A stretch of 64,000 nt of DNA from CALHRB01 sp964473465 (GTDB lineage: Bacteria; Bacteroidota; Ignavibacteria; Kapaibacteriales; UBA2268): positions 1 to 64,000 of the forward strand of contig CAYYPE010000008.1 of the NCBI GenBank assembly GCA_964473465.1, read 5' to 3'. Below the pieces are notes generated by a model, which saw nothing but the letters and a program-made list of their open reading frames with translations, did no database searches and had not been told where the DNA came from. Positions 1-8,920 of this stretch are shown in pieces; position 1 is the stretch's first letter; every line of letters starts with the position of its first letter. The translations under genes were made by a program, and so were the position numbers.

Positions 1-1902
1 AATAACAGGTACAAGAACAGCCATCAGACCCGGAGCGATCATTTGTCGAATAGCTGCTTTAGTTGATATAGCAACACATTTTTCGTATTCAGCTTTTCCT
101 TCGGCTGCGTGGAAAGTATCTAAATCTTCCTTTGACCATTCAGATTGCTCTTTGTCTCCCATACGCTTCATTACTTCAAGAGCATTCTTGAGAGCAGGAA
201 TATCATTAAATTGTCTTCTAACTTCTTTTATCATAGACATTGCTGCACGTCCGACAGCTCCCATTGCAAGAGCAGAGAAAATGAAAGGCATCAAAGCTCC
301 AATGAAAAGCCCTGCCATAACATTTGCCTGAGAAATATCAATAGATCCTACTTTTGCTGTTGTCATATAAGCCCCAAAGAGAGCAAGAGCAGTTAAAGCA
401 GCAGAACCAATTGCAAAACCTTTACCGATAGCAGCAGTTGAATTACCAACTGCATCAAGTTTATCAGTTCTTCCTCTAACCTCCTTCGGCAATTCTGACA
501 TTTCAGCAATACCGCCGGCATTGTCAGCAATTGGACCATAAGCATCTACGGCAAGCTGTATTCCAGTAGTTGCAAGCATACCAACGGCAGCTATAGCAAT
601 ACCGTATAAGCCAGCTAACGAGAATGATATAATGATAGCAAGTGCTATTAAAAGCACGGGAATAGCGGTAGAAATCATACCTGTTCCCAAACCAGCTATA
701 ATATTCGTGGCAGCACCAGTTAAAGATTGTTCTGCAATTTTTCTGACAGGGGGTTTACCCAATCCGGTATAGTATTCTGTAATCAGACCAATGCCAACAC
801 CCGCAACCAGACCTACTATTGTTGCAAGAAAAACACCTAAAGAAGTAATTTCAAATGTTTTGTTATATAAGGGGTCATAAAAAGAAAATGTTTTCGGTAG
901 CATCCAGTCAATAATAAAATAAGAGACAATTATCATTAATATAGCTGCTATAAATGTTCCAGTATTCAAGCCAGCCTGAGGATTACCGCCTTCCTTTACT
1001 CTGACAAAGAAAGTTCCGATAATTGAAACAATGATACCAGCTCCTGCAAGAAATAGTGGTAATAATACTGCAGAATAACCTTGAAATGGAGTTGACCCGA
1101 AATCCTTTGTGACAACAAAGACAGCTCCAAGAAGCATTGTGGACACAATTGAACCAACATAAGATTCAAATAAATCTGCACCCATACCAGCAACATCTCC
1201 TACATTATCACCAACGTTATCAGCAATTGTAGCTGGATTAAGTGGGTGGTCTTCGGGGATACCTGCTTCTACTTTCCCTACAAGGTCTGCACCAACATCA
1301 GCAGCTTTGGTATAAATACCTCCTCCAACTCTTGCGAATAATGCAATTGATGAAGCACCAAAAGAAAAACCAGTAACAACGGTAACTACAACATTTATGG
1401 GCGCTTCACTAATAGTTTGAAATGCATCAAACACATATCCATAAATAATAAATAAAAGACTTAACCCAAGCACACCAAGACCAACAACACCCATACCCAT
1501 AACCGAACCGCCATTGAAAGCTATTTTTAGAGCACTATTCAGGCTGGTTCTTGCTGCATTTGTTGTTCTTACGTTTGCTTTTGTTGCCACCTTCATTCCT
1601 ATGTATCCGGCTAAACCGGAGCATATTGCCCCAATCAGGAATGAAAGCCCAACAAGAGGTGATGAGCCATTTACAGAAGCTCCCTGAATTGCAAGCAAAA
1701 TACCTATAATTACAACAAAGATAGCTATTACCGAATATTCAGCTCTCAAAAAAGCCATAGCTCCTTTGCTAATATAAGAAGCAATTTTCTGCATCTTGTC
1801 GTCGCCCGCATCTTGCTTTGAAACCCAGGCTGATCTGGCAAATGTGTAGATTAATGCAATTAAACCAATGACCGGTATTAGAAATAATAAACTTAAGTCC
1901 AT
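1..1902 (-). CDS. hppA: Membrane-bound ion-pumping pyrophosphatase, K+-dependent type (C-terminus cut by window edge)
   Basis: The frame is open from an ATG at 1902 to base 1, giving 634 codons of a protein normally around 680-750 residues, so only the C-terminal end is missing. The enzyme couples hydrolysis of inorganic pyrophosphate to H+ or Na+ pumping across the inner membrane. About residue 200 it has the pyrophosphate/Mg-binding signature DVGADLVGK-VEAGIPED, followed by the acidic motif DNVGDNVGDVAGMGADLFES. Many hydrophobic helices follow. Near 430-450 the motif GNSTAA has Ala at the position that in the K+-independent class is Lys, which predicts a K+-dependent enzyme. Whether it pumps H+ or Na+ cannot be read here. 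The start has an AT-rich 268-base leader (1903-2170) in which no other gene is seen. Confidence 0.96.
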   Translation of the reverse strand, partial: MDLSLLFLIPVIGLIALIYTFARSAWVSKQDAGDDKMQKIASYISKGAMAFLRAEYSVIAIFVVIIGILLAIQGASVNGSSPLVGLSFLIGAICSGLAGYIGMKVATKANVRTTNAARTSLNSALKIAFNGGSVMGMGVVGLGVLGLSLLFIIYGYVFDAFQTISEAPINVVVTVVTGFSFGASSIALFARVGGGIYTKAADVGADLVGKVEAGIPEDHPLNPATIADNVGDNVGDVAGMGADLFESYVGSIVSTMLLGAVFVVTKDFGSTPFQGYSAVLLPLFLAGAGIIVSIIGTFFVRVKEGGNPQAGLNTGTFIAAILMIIVSYFIIDWMLPKTFSFYDPLYNKTFEITSLGVFLATIVGLVAGVGIGLITEYYTGLGKPPVRKIAEQSLTGAATNIIAGLGTGMISTAIPVLLIALAIIISFSLAGLYGIAIAAVGMLATTGIQLAVDAYGPIADNAGGIAEMSELPKEVRGRTDKLDAVGNSTAAIGKGFAIGSAALTALALFGAYMTTAKVGSIDISQANVMAGLFIGALMPFIFSALAMGAVGRAAMSMIKEVRRQFNDIPALKNALEVMKRMGDKEQSEWSKEDLDTFHAAEGKAEYEKCVAISTKAAIRQMIAPGLMAVLVPVI

Positions 1903-2170
1903 AACAACCACTCAATTAATAAACAAAAAAATAAACCATAATTATCAAAAAAAATAATCGCTAAGACATTGTCCATAGCAATTATAGGAATAAATAAAAA
2001 GTTTCAAAATTGTAAAAAATTCAAATGCAAATTAAACAAATTTTCATTCTTTTGAAACGATTAAACTTAATAAAATCAAAAATTAAATCAAATAATTATG
2101 TTTAATTAATTTTGATTTTAAAAAGTTTGTAATTATTATGTTGTAATAATATAAGTGGAAATAATATGAA

Positions 2171-2917
2171 TTATCTGCCTTTTCCGTAGGTTTGATTATA
2201 GAATTCCTCCTGAAATTGCTCTTCTTCTTTTGACATTCTGCTTGGTTCAAAATCTTTATTGCCTATAATATTTTTTAGCATTCTTTCGTGAGTTTGGATT
2301 TCTTTTTCAATCAAAATCAGTCTTTCCTGTAATTTTTTAGACCTTTGTTTAATCCAGAGTGAGTCTTTTAACTTTTCGGAAAAAATCAGAGGCTCTTTCA
2401 ATTTCATTCTCTCGATTCTTCTTTTTTCCACCTCTGTCATAAGTTCAATTTTACTGATTTCTTTAAGCAGAAAGTCTTCATCAATAACGTAATTTTTATC
2501 ATTAATGATGCTGTTTGAAGAAATTGATTCAAGGATTAATTTCAATCTTTGCAAGTTGCCTTTGAGGTAGGAATCCTGGACTGCATGCCAGTATTTTTGT
2601 GCAACTTCATTATTACCGGAAACATCTGGATGAAGTATTTTGACTAATTTTCTATAAATCTTTGTTAGCTCGGAATTTGGCTCATTTCTTTTGTTTTTAT
2701 CGTTTTGGTTATCATTCTGATCGTCGAAATTCCTTTTTAAATCATTTTCCTTTTTTTCGAACTCTTTATCAACCATTTTATTAACGAAGTCTATTGTTTG
2801 GCTGGTAAGTTTTTCCCCTCTTTGAACTTTAATTGCAAAGATTTCAATTTTTCGCTCAAGTTTTGCCGCAATTTTTGAACGGGAATTAATTTTTTTTTCG
2901 AACTCTCCAAAGATCAA
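2171..2917 (-). CDS. J-domain-like (HPD motif) coiled-coil protein; true N-terminus probably further upstream
   Basis: A charged, helix-rich 248-residue protein with a J-domain-like core near residues 85-125: LTKIYRKLVKILHPDVSG contains the HPD tripeptide that stimulates DnaK ATPase in J proteins. Long charged helices lie on both sides. The first usual start codon is TTG at 2917, but the frame continues without a stop up to the TAA of the upstream gene at 3101-3103. The extra 61 codons look like real protein, for example EHPRIKILRQKLDSAREKLL. They contain no ATG, GTG or TTG; CTG at 3082 and several ATA/ATT codons are the only alternatives. It lies directly downstream of the BatA-like gene and is probably cotranscribed. 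The co-chaperone role is inferred; a client or DnaK partner is not visible. Confidence 0.75.
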   Translation of the reverse strand: MIFGEFEKKINSRSKIAAKLERKIEIFAIKVQRGEKLTSQTIDFVNKMVDKEFEKKENDLKRNFDDQNDNQNDKNKRNEPNSELTKIYRKLVKILHPDVSGNNEVAQKYWHAVQDSYLKGNLQRLKLILESISSNSIINDKNYVIDEDFLLKEISKIELMTEVEKRRIERMKLKEPLIFSEKLKDSLWIKQRSKKLQERLILIEKEIQTHERMLKNIIGNKDFEPSRMSKEEEQFQEEFYNQTYGKGR

Positions 2918-3100
2918 ATCATATTGATAGAGAATTTGAGGTTGGACTTCATAATTAAGTTTATACCATTCATTTATAACAGCGAGCAGCTTTTCTCTGG
3001 CTGAATCAAGCTTTTGCCGTAAAATTTTTATTCTTGGATGCTCTGTTATGGCATTTTCAATATTTTTTGTTTTATTTTCCAGAGTAAGAAAGCGATATAT

Positions 3101-5215
3101 TTATGAATTTACGACAGAATAAGTTTCATTTTTTGATGATTTTGCAACAAGCATTTCTGCAATAATACAGCAAAAAGCAAGGATAATTGACAGTTGCCAG
3201 AGCTCTGTGCCAGTTCTTGCCCTTTCAATTCCCTTTATTATGTTGTTTCTATCTTCTATCACATCAAAATTAACATTTTTATTTAAAATATTTATAAAAT
3301 GATTTTTGATTTCATTCTCAGATAAATGATTAATGTTTGATTCTGAAGGGTTTATATTTACAGAAAATAATGAGATGGGAACATTATCCTGTGATTTAAT
3401 AATATAAGACCCGGTGAGCTCATTATTTTCAAACCTTAATAAAGCGCCTGATGGAAGATTCACAGATTGAACCGAAGATTCAATATTCTTAGGGTCAATT
3501 AATTTGAAAGTGCCACCGGCAGAATATTTTTTTGGTAAATTGAAAACTATCGGAACACCAACAAGAGATGATTTGCCAATTTCCTGTTTGTAAGAAAGAT
3601 AATAAGCACTCCGATAAATAATAGTCGGAAATAGTCCTGTAAGAGGGAATGAACTCCATTTAAGGTCTGGGGTTACAGAAATGTATAATAATTTCCCCTC
3701 TCCAATTCGTAGTTCATTTATTAATGAGCCTCCGGGAATTTCAATTAAAGACTGACCGGATTGGGTTGATAGAGCTTGATAAATTTCTACTTTCTCAGCA
3801 ATCTTGTTATTATTGGTAGTTCTTTTAAAAACTCCTTCGAATAAAGGGTGAAGTTTATCAATTGAAGTTAAGTCACCGGGTGAATTATCAAAAAATTTTT
3901 GTTGTTTCAAACCAGTAATGTTTAATTTGCTCATTCCCGAAACAAAGGTTTCCCTGTTAGTTAAATCATCAGCAAAAAATAGAACTGAACCGGAATTTTC
4001 GAGATACTTTTTGATTCTTTCAAAATCTGAATCCTTGAAAGGTCCGCCCGCAAGAATAACTAAATCGAAATCATTAAAATTAATGCTACCGATTTGTTCC
4101 GCTCCAAATGATTTGTAAACAGGTGAATTATTGCCCTGCTGGACGGCTGAAAAGACCAGAGAAATATATTTGCTTTTTTCACTATTGCCAATGATTGCTA
4201 TTTTGGGATGCTCGGGTATTATGAACCCGAAATGGCGTTTGTTGTCGTATTCGAGAGCATCATTTTCAAGCTCAACATAAGCGGTATTAGCTCCGAAACT
4301 TGGAGGAAGAGCACTTAATAAAATTGTCTTTTGAGATTTAGCCTGTAAATCGAAAATTCTTTGGGTTAATCTTTGATTATTTATGAAAAGACTAATTAAG
4401 GCACCATTTATATCTTTTTCGGAGTGATTTCGAATATGGGCTTCGATTTCAACTGGTTTATCCTTTTGAAAAATCTTAGTTATAACAGTAACAGAGTCAA
4501 TTGAAAGGTTTTGCAGATTTTTTCCCGTATTGAACCCAATAGGAATAAAATAGACAGAAGTATTGCCATCAAAGAGACTCAGGGAGTCTCTATTTTCTTT
4601 AAAAAATACGTTTGGTTGTGCGTCTGAAATTATATAGATATCTTTTATTAAATTTAAAGAATTATCAAGCATTGAAGAAGCTTTCCTTAGACTTGACTCC
4701 AGATTGGCTGCTTTTAATGATATTTTAACTTTTTGCAATTCATCGTTTATAATATCCAAATTCCTTGTAAAACTGAGTTCATTTATATTTTTATCATCAA
4801 CCATTGTTATTAGAGCAGCTTCGTCACCTTCCTTAAGATAATTTAGCAATTTTCTGAGTGTATTTTTTGCCTGAGTGAACCTATTTCCGTATTCATCAGA
4901 AACATCCATACTGAAAGAATTATCCAGTATGAAAACCGAGCTTGTTTTTGCGTAAGTTCCTATTCCGGGAAAAGTGCTTTTTATAGTGGGACGGGCAAAT
5001 GCAAGAACAATAAATGTGATGATGAGAATCCTCAAAATCAATAAAATTAACTGTTTTATTTTTAATCTTCTAATCTTGGTCTTTTGTAGTTCTTTCAAAA
5101 ATCTCAATGTAGAGAATTCAATAGTTTTCAATTTCCTGAGATTCAGGAAGTGAAGTATAATGGGAATTGCGGAGGCAAGTAATCCCAAAAGCACCAGTGG
5201 ATTTAAAAAAGTCAT
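3101..5215 (-). CDS. BatA-like membrane protein with von Willebrand A domain
   Basis: A 704-residue inner-membrane protein. Residues 1-80 match the aerotolerance-regulator N-terminal (BatA) type: a first hydrophobic helix, the FLNLRKLKTIEFSTLRFL segment, and a second helix around 56-76. A vWA domain follows, with the metal-ion-dependent adhesion site DNSFSM (Asp98, Ser100, Ser102). The central and C-terminal part resembles a glutamine-amidotransferase-like/DUF4159-type fold in which GGPF and VLFFADD segments can be seen, and a last membrane helix lies near 675-695. In Bacteroidota such proteins usually sit near MoxR ATPases and other Bat proteins, but none are present here. The exact function is unknown; a role in envelope stress or protein-complex assembly is inference from the family. 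Confidence 0.85.
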   Translation of the reverse strand: MTFLNPLVLLGLLASAIPIILHFLNLRKLKTIEFSTLRFLKELQKTKIRRLKIKQLILLILRILIITFIVLAFARPTIKSTFPGIGTYAKTSSVFILDNSFSMDVSDEYGNRFTQAKNTLRKLLNYLKEGDEAALITMVDDKNINELSFTRNLDIINDELQKVKISLKAANLESSLRKASSMLDNSLNLIKDIYIISDAQPNVFFKENRDSLSLFDGNTSVYFIPIGFNTGKNLQNLSIDSVTVITKIFQKDKPVEIEAHIRNHSEKDINGALISLFINNQRLTQRIFDLQAKSQKTILLSALPPSFGANTAYVELENDALEYDNKRHFGFIIPEHPKIAIIGNSEKSKYISLVFSAVQQGNNSPVYKSFGAEQIGSINFNDFDLVILAGGPFKDSDFERIKKYLENSGSVLFFADDLTNRETFVSGMSKLNITGLKQQKFFDNSPGDLTSIDKLHPLFEGVFKRTTNNNKIAEKVEIYQALSTQSGQSLIEIPGGSLINELRIGEGKLLYISVTPDLKWSSFPLTGLFPTIIYRSAYYLSYKQEIGKSSLVGVPIVFNLPKKYSAGGTFKLIDPKNIESSVQSVNLPSGALLRFENNELTGSYIIKSQDNVPISLFSVNINPSESNINHLSENEIKNHFINILNKNVNFDVIEDRNNIIKGIERARTGTELWQLSIILAFCCIIAEMLVAKSSKNETYSVVNS

Positions 5216-5353
5216 TCTTAATTAGTTAATATTAAAGTCCCACTACTGACGGATTTGATATTTAAAAATTTATAATAATACTTTCAATTATGGAAAAGAA
5301 TTTTGATAATTCATTAAAACTGTGTTAATTTCCATTTTTTTTTCGGGATTATA

Positions 5354-8300
5354 ATGAAACTAATATCCTTGTTTATGCTAATAATTCAATTGAATTTTAT
5401 ACCTTTACTTTTACAAGGAAGTGATACGACACTTATTCAAACACTTACTTTCGATGACATCACAAAAAGGCGAGGGGTTTGGAAGTTTCCCGAAAATCCT
5501 GAAAATTTCCGGAAGATACTTATGCTTTATACTCTGAAATGTGACCCCCGCACAACTCAGGACAGGTTTAATTGTGGTGAATGGGATTATTTAACCTACA
5601 ATCTGATTCATAGAAAAACAGGATTAAAAGATTCATCACAATTGGAATATTATCTTTACAGGGTTGGTAATTCAGCCCCCGATACAATCAACTACACAAC
5701 AAGACAAATTTCAAGAACATACCAAAGAAATTATTTCAAACGTGATATTACAGGGTTTATAAGTCAGGAAGAATATAAAATCGGAAACAATGACAAAGTA
5801 ATTCAAAGTATTTCGAAGAAATTTAGACTTCAGTGGTCGCTTACATCCAAAGAATTAAAGAATTATGGTTTATCAAGAGGTGAAATCAATCGCCTGAAAT
5901 TCTTTTTCCAAGAACCAATATTAAATGTCAAGAATTTCAGAATAAAAATCGGCGGTGGTTCAATTGAAGATAAATTTAATAATAATCTGGATACTTATTT
6001 CCTCTATAATTTTGATAAAATAGACAGCGGTTGGGTAACTTTTAATCTATTAAACCCTTATTCGTGGAACGGACTCTCAGGAATTTCTTTCGAGATAAAC
6101 CTTGAATCTAATGATGAAAATAATAATTTGAATATTTTGCTTGGAGCAATTGAACGAGAAGGCTCAAACATCAGCACCACATCCGACAACTATTTGTATT
6201 TTGATGGATTAAATGACTGGGTTCAAGTAAATAATATTGGTCTTAATAATATTTCCAAATTTACTATTGAATCATATATCAGAGCCGATGAGTTCAAAGC
6301 TATGACCAATATTTTGAATTTCGGAGATAAAATCATTATACGAATGGGAAGGAATTCAGGGGAATTGTATTTCTATCTTAATAATCCTAATGAAAGCTAT
6401 GGTATAGCAAGCAATGCACTCAGCTTTGGAGAATGGGTGCATATTGCAATGGTTTTTGATGGTTCACAGCCAGAAAATAAAGATAGATTAAAAGTATTTA
6501 TCAATGGCAAGCAAACTACCCTTAGTTTTAACGGGATAATACCATCAATAACAAGTCCAGAGCAGGAAATATTTTCAATCGGTCATTATAATTATAGGGG
6601 AGGGATTGATGAAGTCAGGATATGGAATGATGCCCTGACAGAAGAACGTATTTACGAATGGTTTAATCAAGACCTTACTTCTTCACATCCAGATTATTCA
6701 AAGATTGTGGCTTACTATCCAGCAAACGAAAGCAAAGGCACTGAACTGCCAGATAAGAGCGGCTCAAATAAAAACGGAATTCTGCTTGGTTGTCCCGAAT
6801 GGTCGTTTATATCAGCTGATTTGTTGTTTAAGGACATATCAAAAATAAATCTGACACCATCTTTTGTTATCATTAGAGGTGAATATGAATCTAAGATTGA
6901 CTCATCACAAATAGTAACTGAAAAGGTTCCAAATCCACCGGCTTCTATTCAAAAATATAAAATTGAAAACTATAAGCCGGTAATCTCAGAAATCCTTTAT
7001 GTCTGGAATGATAAATATGAATACATTTTTAATCAAAATAATGTGCCAATTAGTGTAACGGCAGTAACATTAGAAAAGCAGATGATTAACAGTAAATTGA
7101 AATATTACAGTAAACCCTTTGATATTTATGATGACTATGAGATTGGCAGATTTATCACTCCTTATGGGATAGGTCTTGACTTGGGACCTGACGGTTTTTC
7201 GTGGCTTTATGATGTAACGGACTATGCTTATTTGTTAAAAGGTGATGTGGAATTCTCAGCTGGAAACCAACAGGAATTAATTGATGTTAAATTCTTATTT
7301 ATTCATGGGATACCGCCAAGAAAAGTTCTGAAACATGACAGAATATGGGGAAAAATGGCAGATTATCGTTATAAGGATATTTCAGCAGATACAAAACTTT
7401 CGGAAACAAAAATTGATATTCACAGTGAAGCTAAATCTTTCAAGATAAAGTCAAGAATCACCGGACACGGGCATCAAAGTAATAACGGTAGTTATCCTCA
7501 TTGCTGCGAATGGAAGGACAACACACATTATTTATATTTAGACGGAAATGATTTTGCTGAATGGCATATTTTTCAATATAACGATTGTGCCCTTAATCCT
7601 GTATTCCCACAAGGGGGAACATGGCCGGGTGCCCGCGAGGGCTGGTGTCCCGGGGATGTTGTCAAAGATTATGAGTTTGATGCAACCAATGCAATAAAAG
7701 GCAGCAGCGTTTTAATCGACTATGACATTACAAAAGTTCCAACTAATAATCAAGGCATGGGCAATGGTAATTATGTAATGAATTTTGACTTATTCCAGTA
7801 TTCTGAGCCGAGCTTTGAAACCGACTTAGAAATTTATGATGTTGTAATGCCAAGCGATTGGGAATATTATTCAAGGAAGAATCCTATTTGCTCGAATCCG
7901 AAAATTGTTCTTCGTAATAATGGAAAAAGTAATGTTAATTATTTCAAAATTAAATATAGGGTGATTGGAGGTCTGGAATTAGAAAAGGCATTTGACAATA
8001 CAATTGAACCCAATCAAAAAATGGAAATCGAACTTGAAATAAACAATAATACATTCTGGCTTGGTGATGGGACTAACAGGTTCGAAGCTCGAATTATTGA
8101 GGTCAACGGCGAGAAAGATGATTACAATGAGAATGATACTTATATATCTACATTCAATTTGCCGGATTTATATAAAAATAAGTTTGTTATATGGTATAAA
8201 TCTAATAACAGACCTCAGGATTACACTTACACAATAAAGGATATTAAAAATAATGTTGTGTTCGCAAAAAATAATGTCTCAGCAAACTTCACATATACTG

Positions 8301-8764
8301 ACACAATTGATTTGCCGGCAGGGTGTTATAAATTTGAATTTCTTGATAAAAATAATTTAGGACTGTCATATTGGGCTTATCCAGATCAGGGAAATGGTGC
8401 AATCCAGATTAGAGATGTTAATGGAAAAGTATTAAAAGCTTTCAATCCTGACTTTGGCAGGAGTATTTATTATGAATTCAGCACAGGGGAAATAAGTTAC
8501 GTTAAAGAAACACATTCTGAAAACCTATTTTATGTTTATCCCAATCCTGCTAATGAAATGGTTATTGTCGAATCCGAATTCGAATTTGGTTTGAGCGAAA
8601 TTCATATTTTTGACATGAGCGGAAAAAATATTGAATCAAAATGCTTAACTATAAGAGAAGGGGAAAGAATTCATCTGGATGTAAGCAGTTATCCGGCCGG
8701 AACTTATCTGATTGACTTTAAAAATAATAAGTATAATATCACCAAAAAATTTGTGAAAGATTGA
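5354..8764 (+). CDS. Secreted PNGase F-like protein with inserted LamG domain and T9SS sorting signal
   Basis: A 1136-residue exported protein with a signal peptide at about 1-22. Residues 55-90 (with CGEWDY, Asp78) resemble the start of peptide-N-glycosidase F. A block of about 500 residues follows; it contains a LamG/concanavalin-like domain near 277-436 (YLYFDGLNDWVQV ... GIDEVRIWNDALTEERI). At 595-650 EIGRFITPYGIGLDLG resumes the PNGase F N-domain. Residues 700-790 match the PNGase F C-domain, with CCEW (Glu719) and GWCPG (763-767). The end (1056-1136, YPNPAN ... GTYLI) is a type A T9SS sorting domain. Relative to PNGase F the Asp60 and Glu206 equivalents appear kept, but the Glu118 equivalent appears lost, so deglycosylating activity is uncertain. 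CGGGATT lies just before the ATG. Confidence 0.88.
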   Translation: MKLISLFMLIIQLNFIPLLLQGSDTTLIQTLTFDDITKRRGVWKFPENPENFRKILMLYTLKCDPRTTQDRFNCGEWDYLTYNLIHRKTGLKDSSQLEYYLYRVGNSAPDTINYTTRQISRTYQRNYFKRDITGFISQEEYKIGNNDKVIQSISKKFRLQWSLTSKELKNYGLSRGEINRLKFFFQEPILNVKNFRIKIGGGSIEDKFNNNLDTYFLYNFDKIDSGWVTFNLLNPYSWNGLSGISFEINLESNDENNNLNILLGAIEREGSNISTTSDNYLYFDGLNDWVQVNNIGLNNISKFTIESYIRADEFKAMTNILNFGDKIIIRMGRNSGELYFYLNNPNESYGIASNALSFGEWVHIAMVFDGSQPENKDRLKVFINGKQTTLSFNGIIPSITSPEQEIFSIGHYNYRGGIDEVRIWNDALTEERIYEWFNQDLTSSHPDYSKIVAYYPANESKGTELPDKSGSNKNGILLGCPEWSFISADLLFKDISKINLTPSFVIIRGEYESKIDSSQIVTEKVPNPPASIQKYKIENYKPVISEILYVWNDKYEYIFNQNNVPISVTAVTLEKQMINSKLKYYSKPFDIYDDYEIGRFITPYGIGLDLGPDGFSWLYDVTDYAYLLKGDVEFSAGNQQELIDVKFLFIHGIPPRKVLKHDRIWGKMADYRYKDISADTKLSETKIDIHSEAKSFKIKSRITGHGHQSNNGSYPHCCEWKDNTHYLYLDGNDFAEWHIFQYNDCALNPVFPQGGTWPGAREGWCPGDVVKDYEFDATNAIKGSSVLIDYDITKVPTNNQGMGNGNYVMNFDLFQYSEPSFETDLEIYDVVMPSDWEYYSRKNPICSNPKIVLRNNGKSNVNYFKIKYRVIGGLELEKAFDNTIEPNQKMEIELEINNNTFWLGDGTNRFEARIIEVNGEKDDYNENDTYISTFNLPDLYKNKFVIWYKSNNRPQDYTYTIKDIKNNVVFAKNNVSANFTYTDTIDLPAGCYKFEFLDKNNLGLSYWAYPDQGNGAIQIRDVNGKVLKAFNPDFGRSIYYEFSTGEISYVKETHSENLFYVYPNPANEMVIVESEFEFGLSEIHIFDMSGKNIESKCLTIREGERIHLDVSSYPAGTYLIDFKNNKYNITKKFVKD

Positions 8765-8790
8765 AAATTGGACCAAAAAAAAATACTCTT

Positions 8791-8905
8791 ATCACGTAGT
8801 GATTAAATACTAATGAAAATATAACACAAACAACAATTTTAATCGCAAAGCGATTAAATTATTAAGATTTTTTTCAAGTTATTTATAATATAATCACTAC
8901 GTGAT
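8791..8905. repeat. Periodic array of three 13-base palindromes (period 51)
   Basis: Three hairpin-forming 13-mers start at 8791 (ATCACGTAGTGAT), 8842 (ATCGCAAAGCGAT) and 8893 (ATCACTACGTGAT), exactly 51 bases apart. The first two are followed by TAAAT. The first and third are reverse complements of each other, so the outer units form an inverted pair. The same 13-mer recurs twice at 25018-25080. The array fills most of the gap between two convergent secreted-protein genes. It resembles REP/REPIN-type elements more than a terminator. No transposase is present in the window. Confidence 0.75.
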
Positions 8906-8920
8906 AAAGGAGAAACACCT

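Noticed and set aside
145..396. Plus-strand open frame inside hppA
   Set aside because: Reads Cys/His/Ser-rich non-homologous sequence opposite a conserved gene; a shadow frame.
8791..8905. CRISPR array
   Set aside because: The repeats are 13-18 bases, only three units, vary in sequence, and no cas gene is present.
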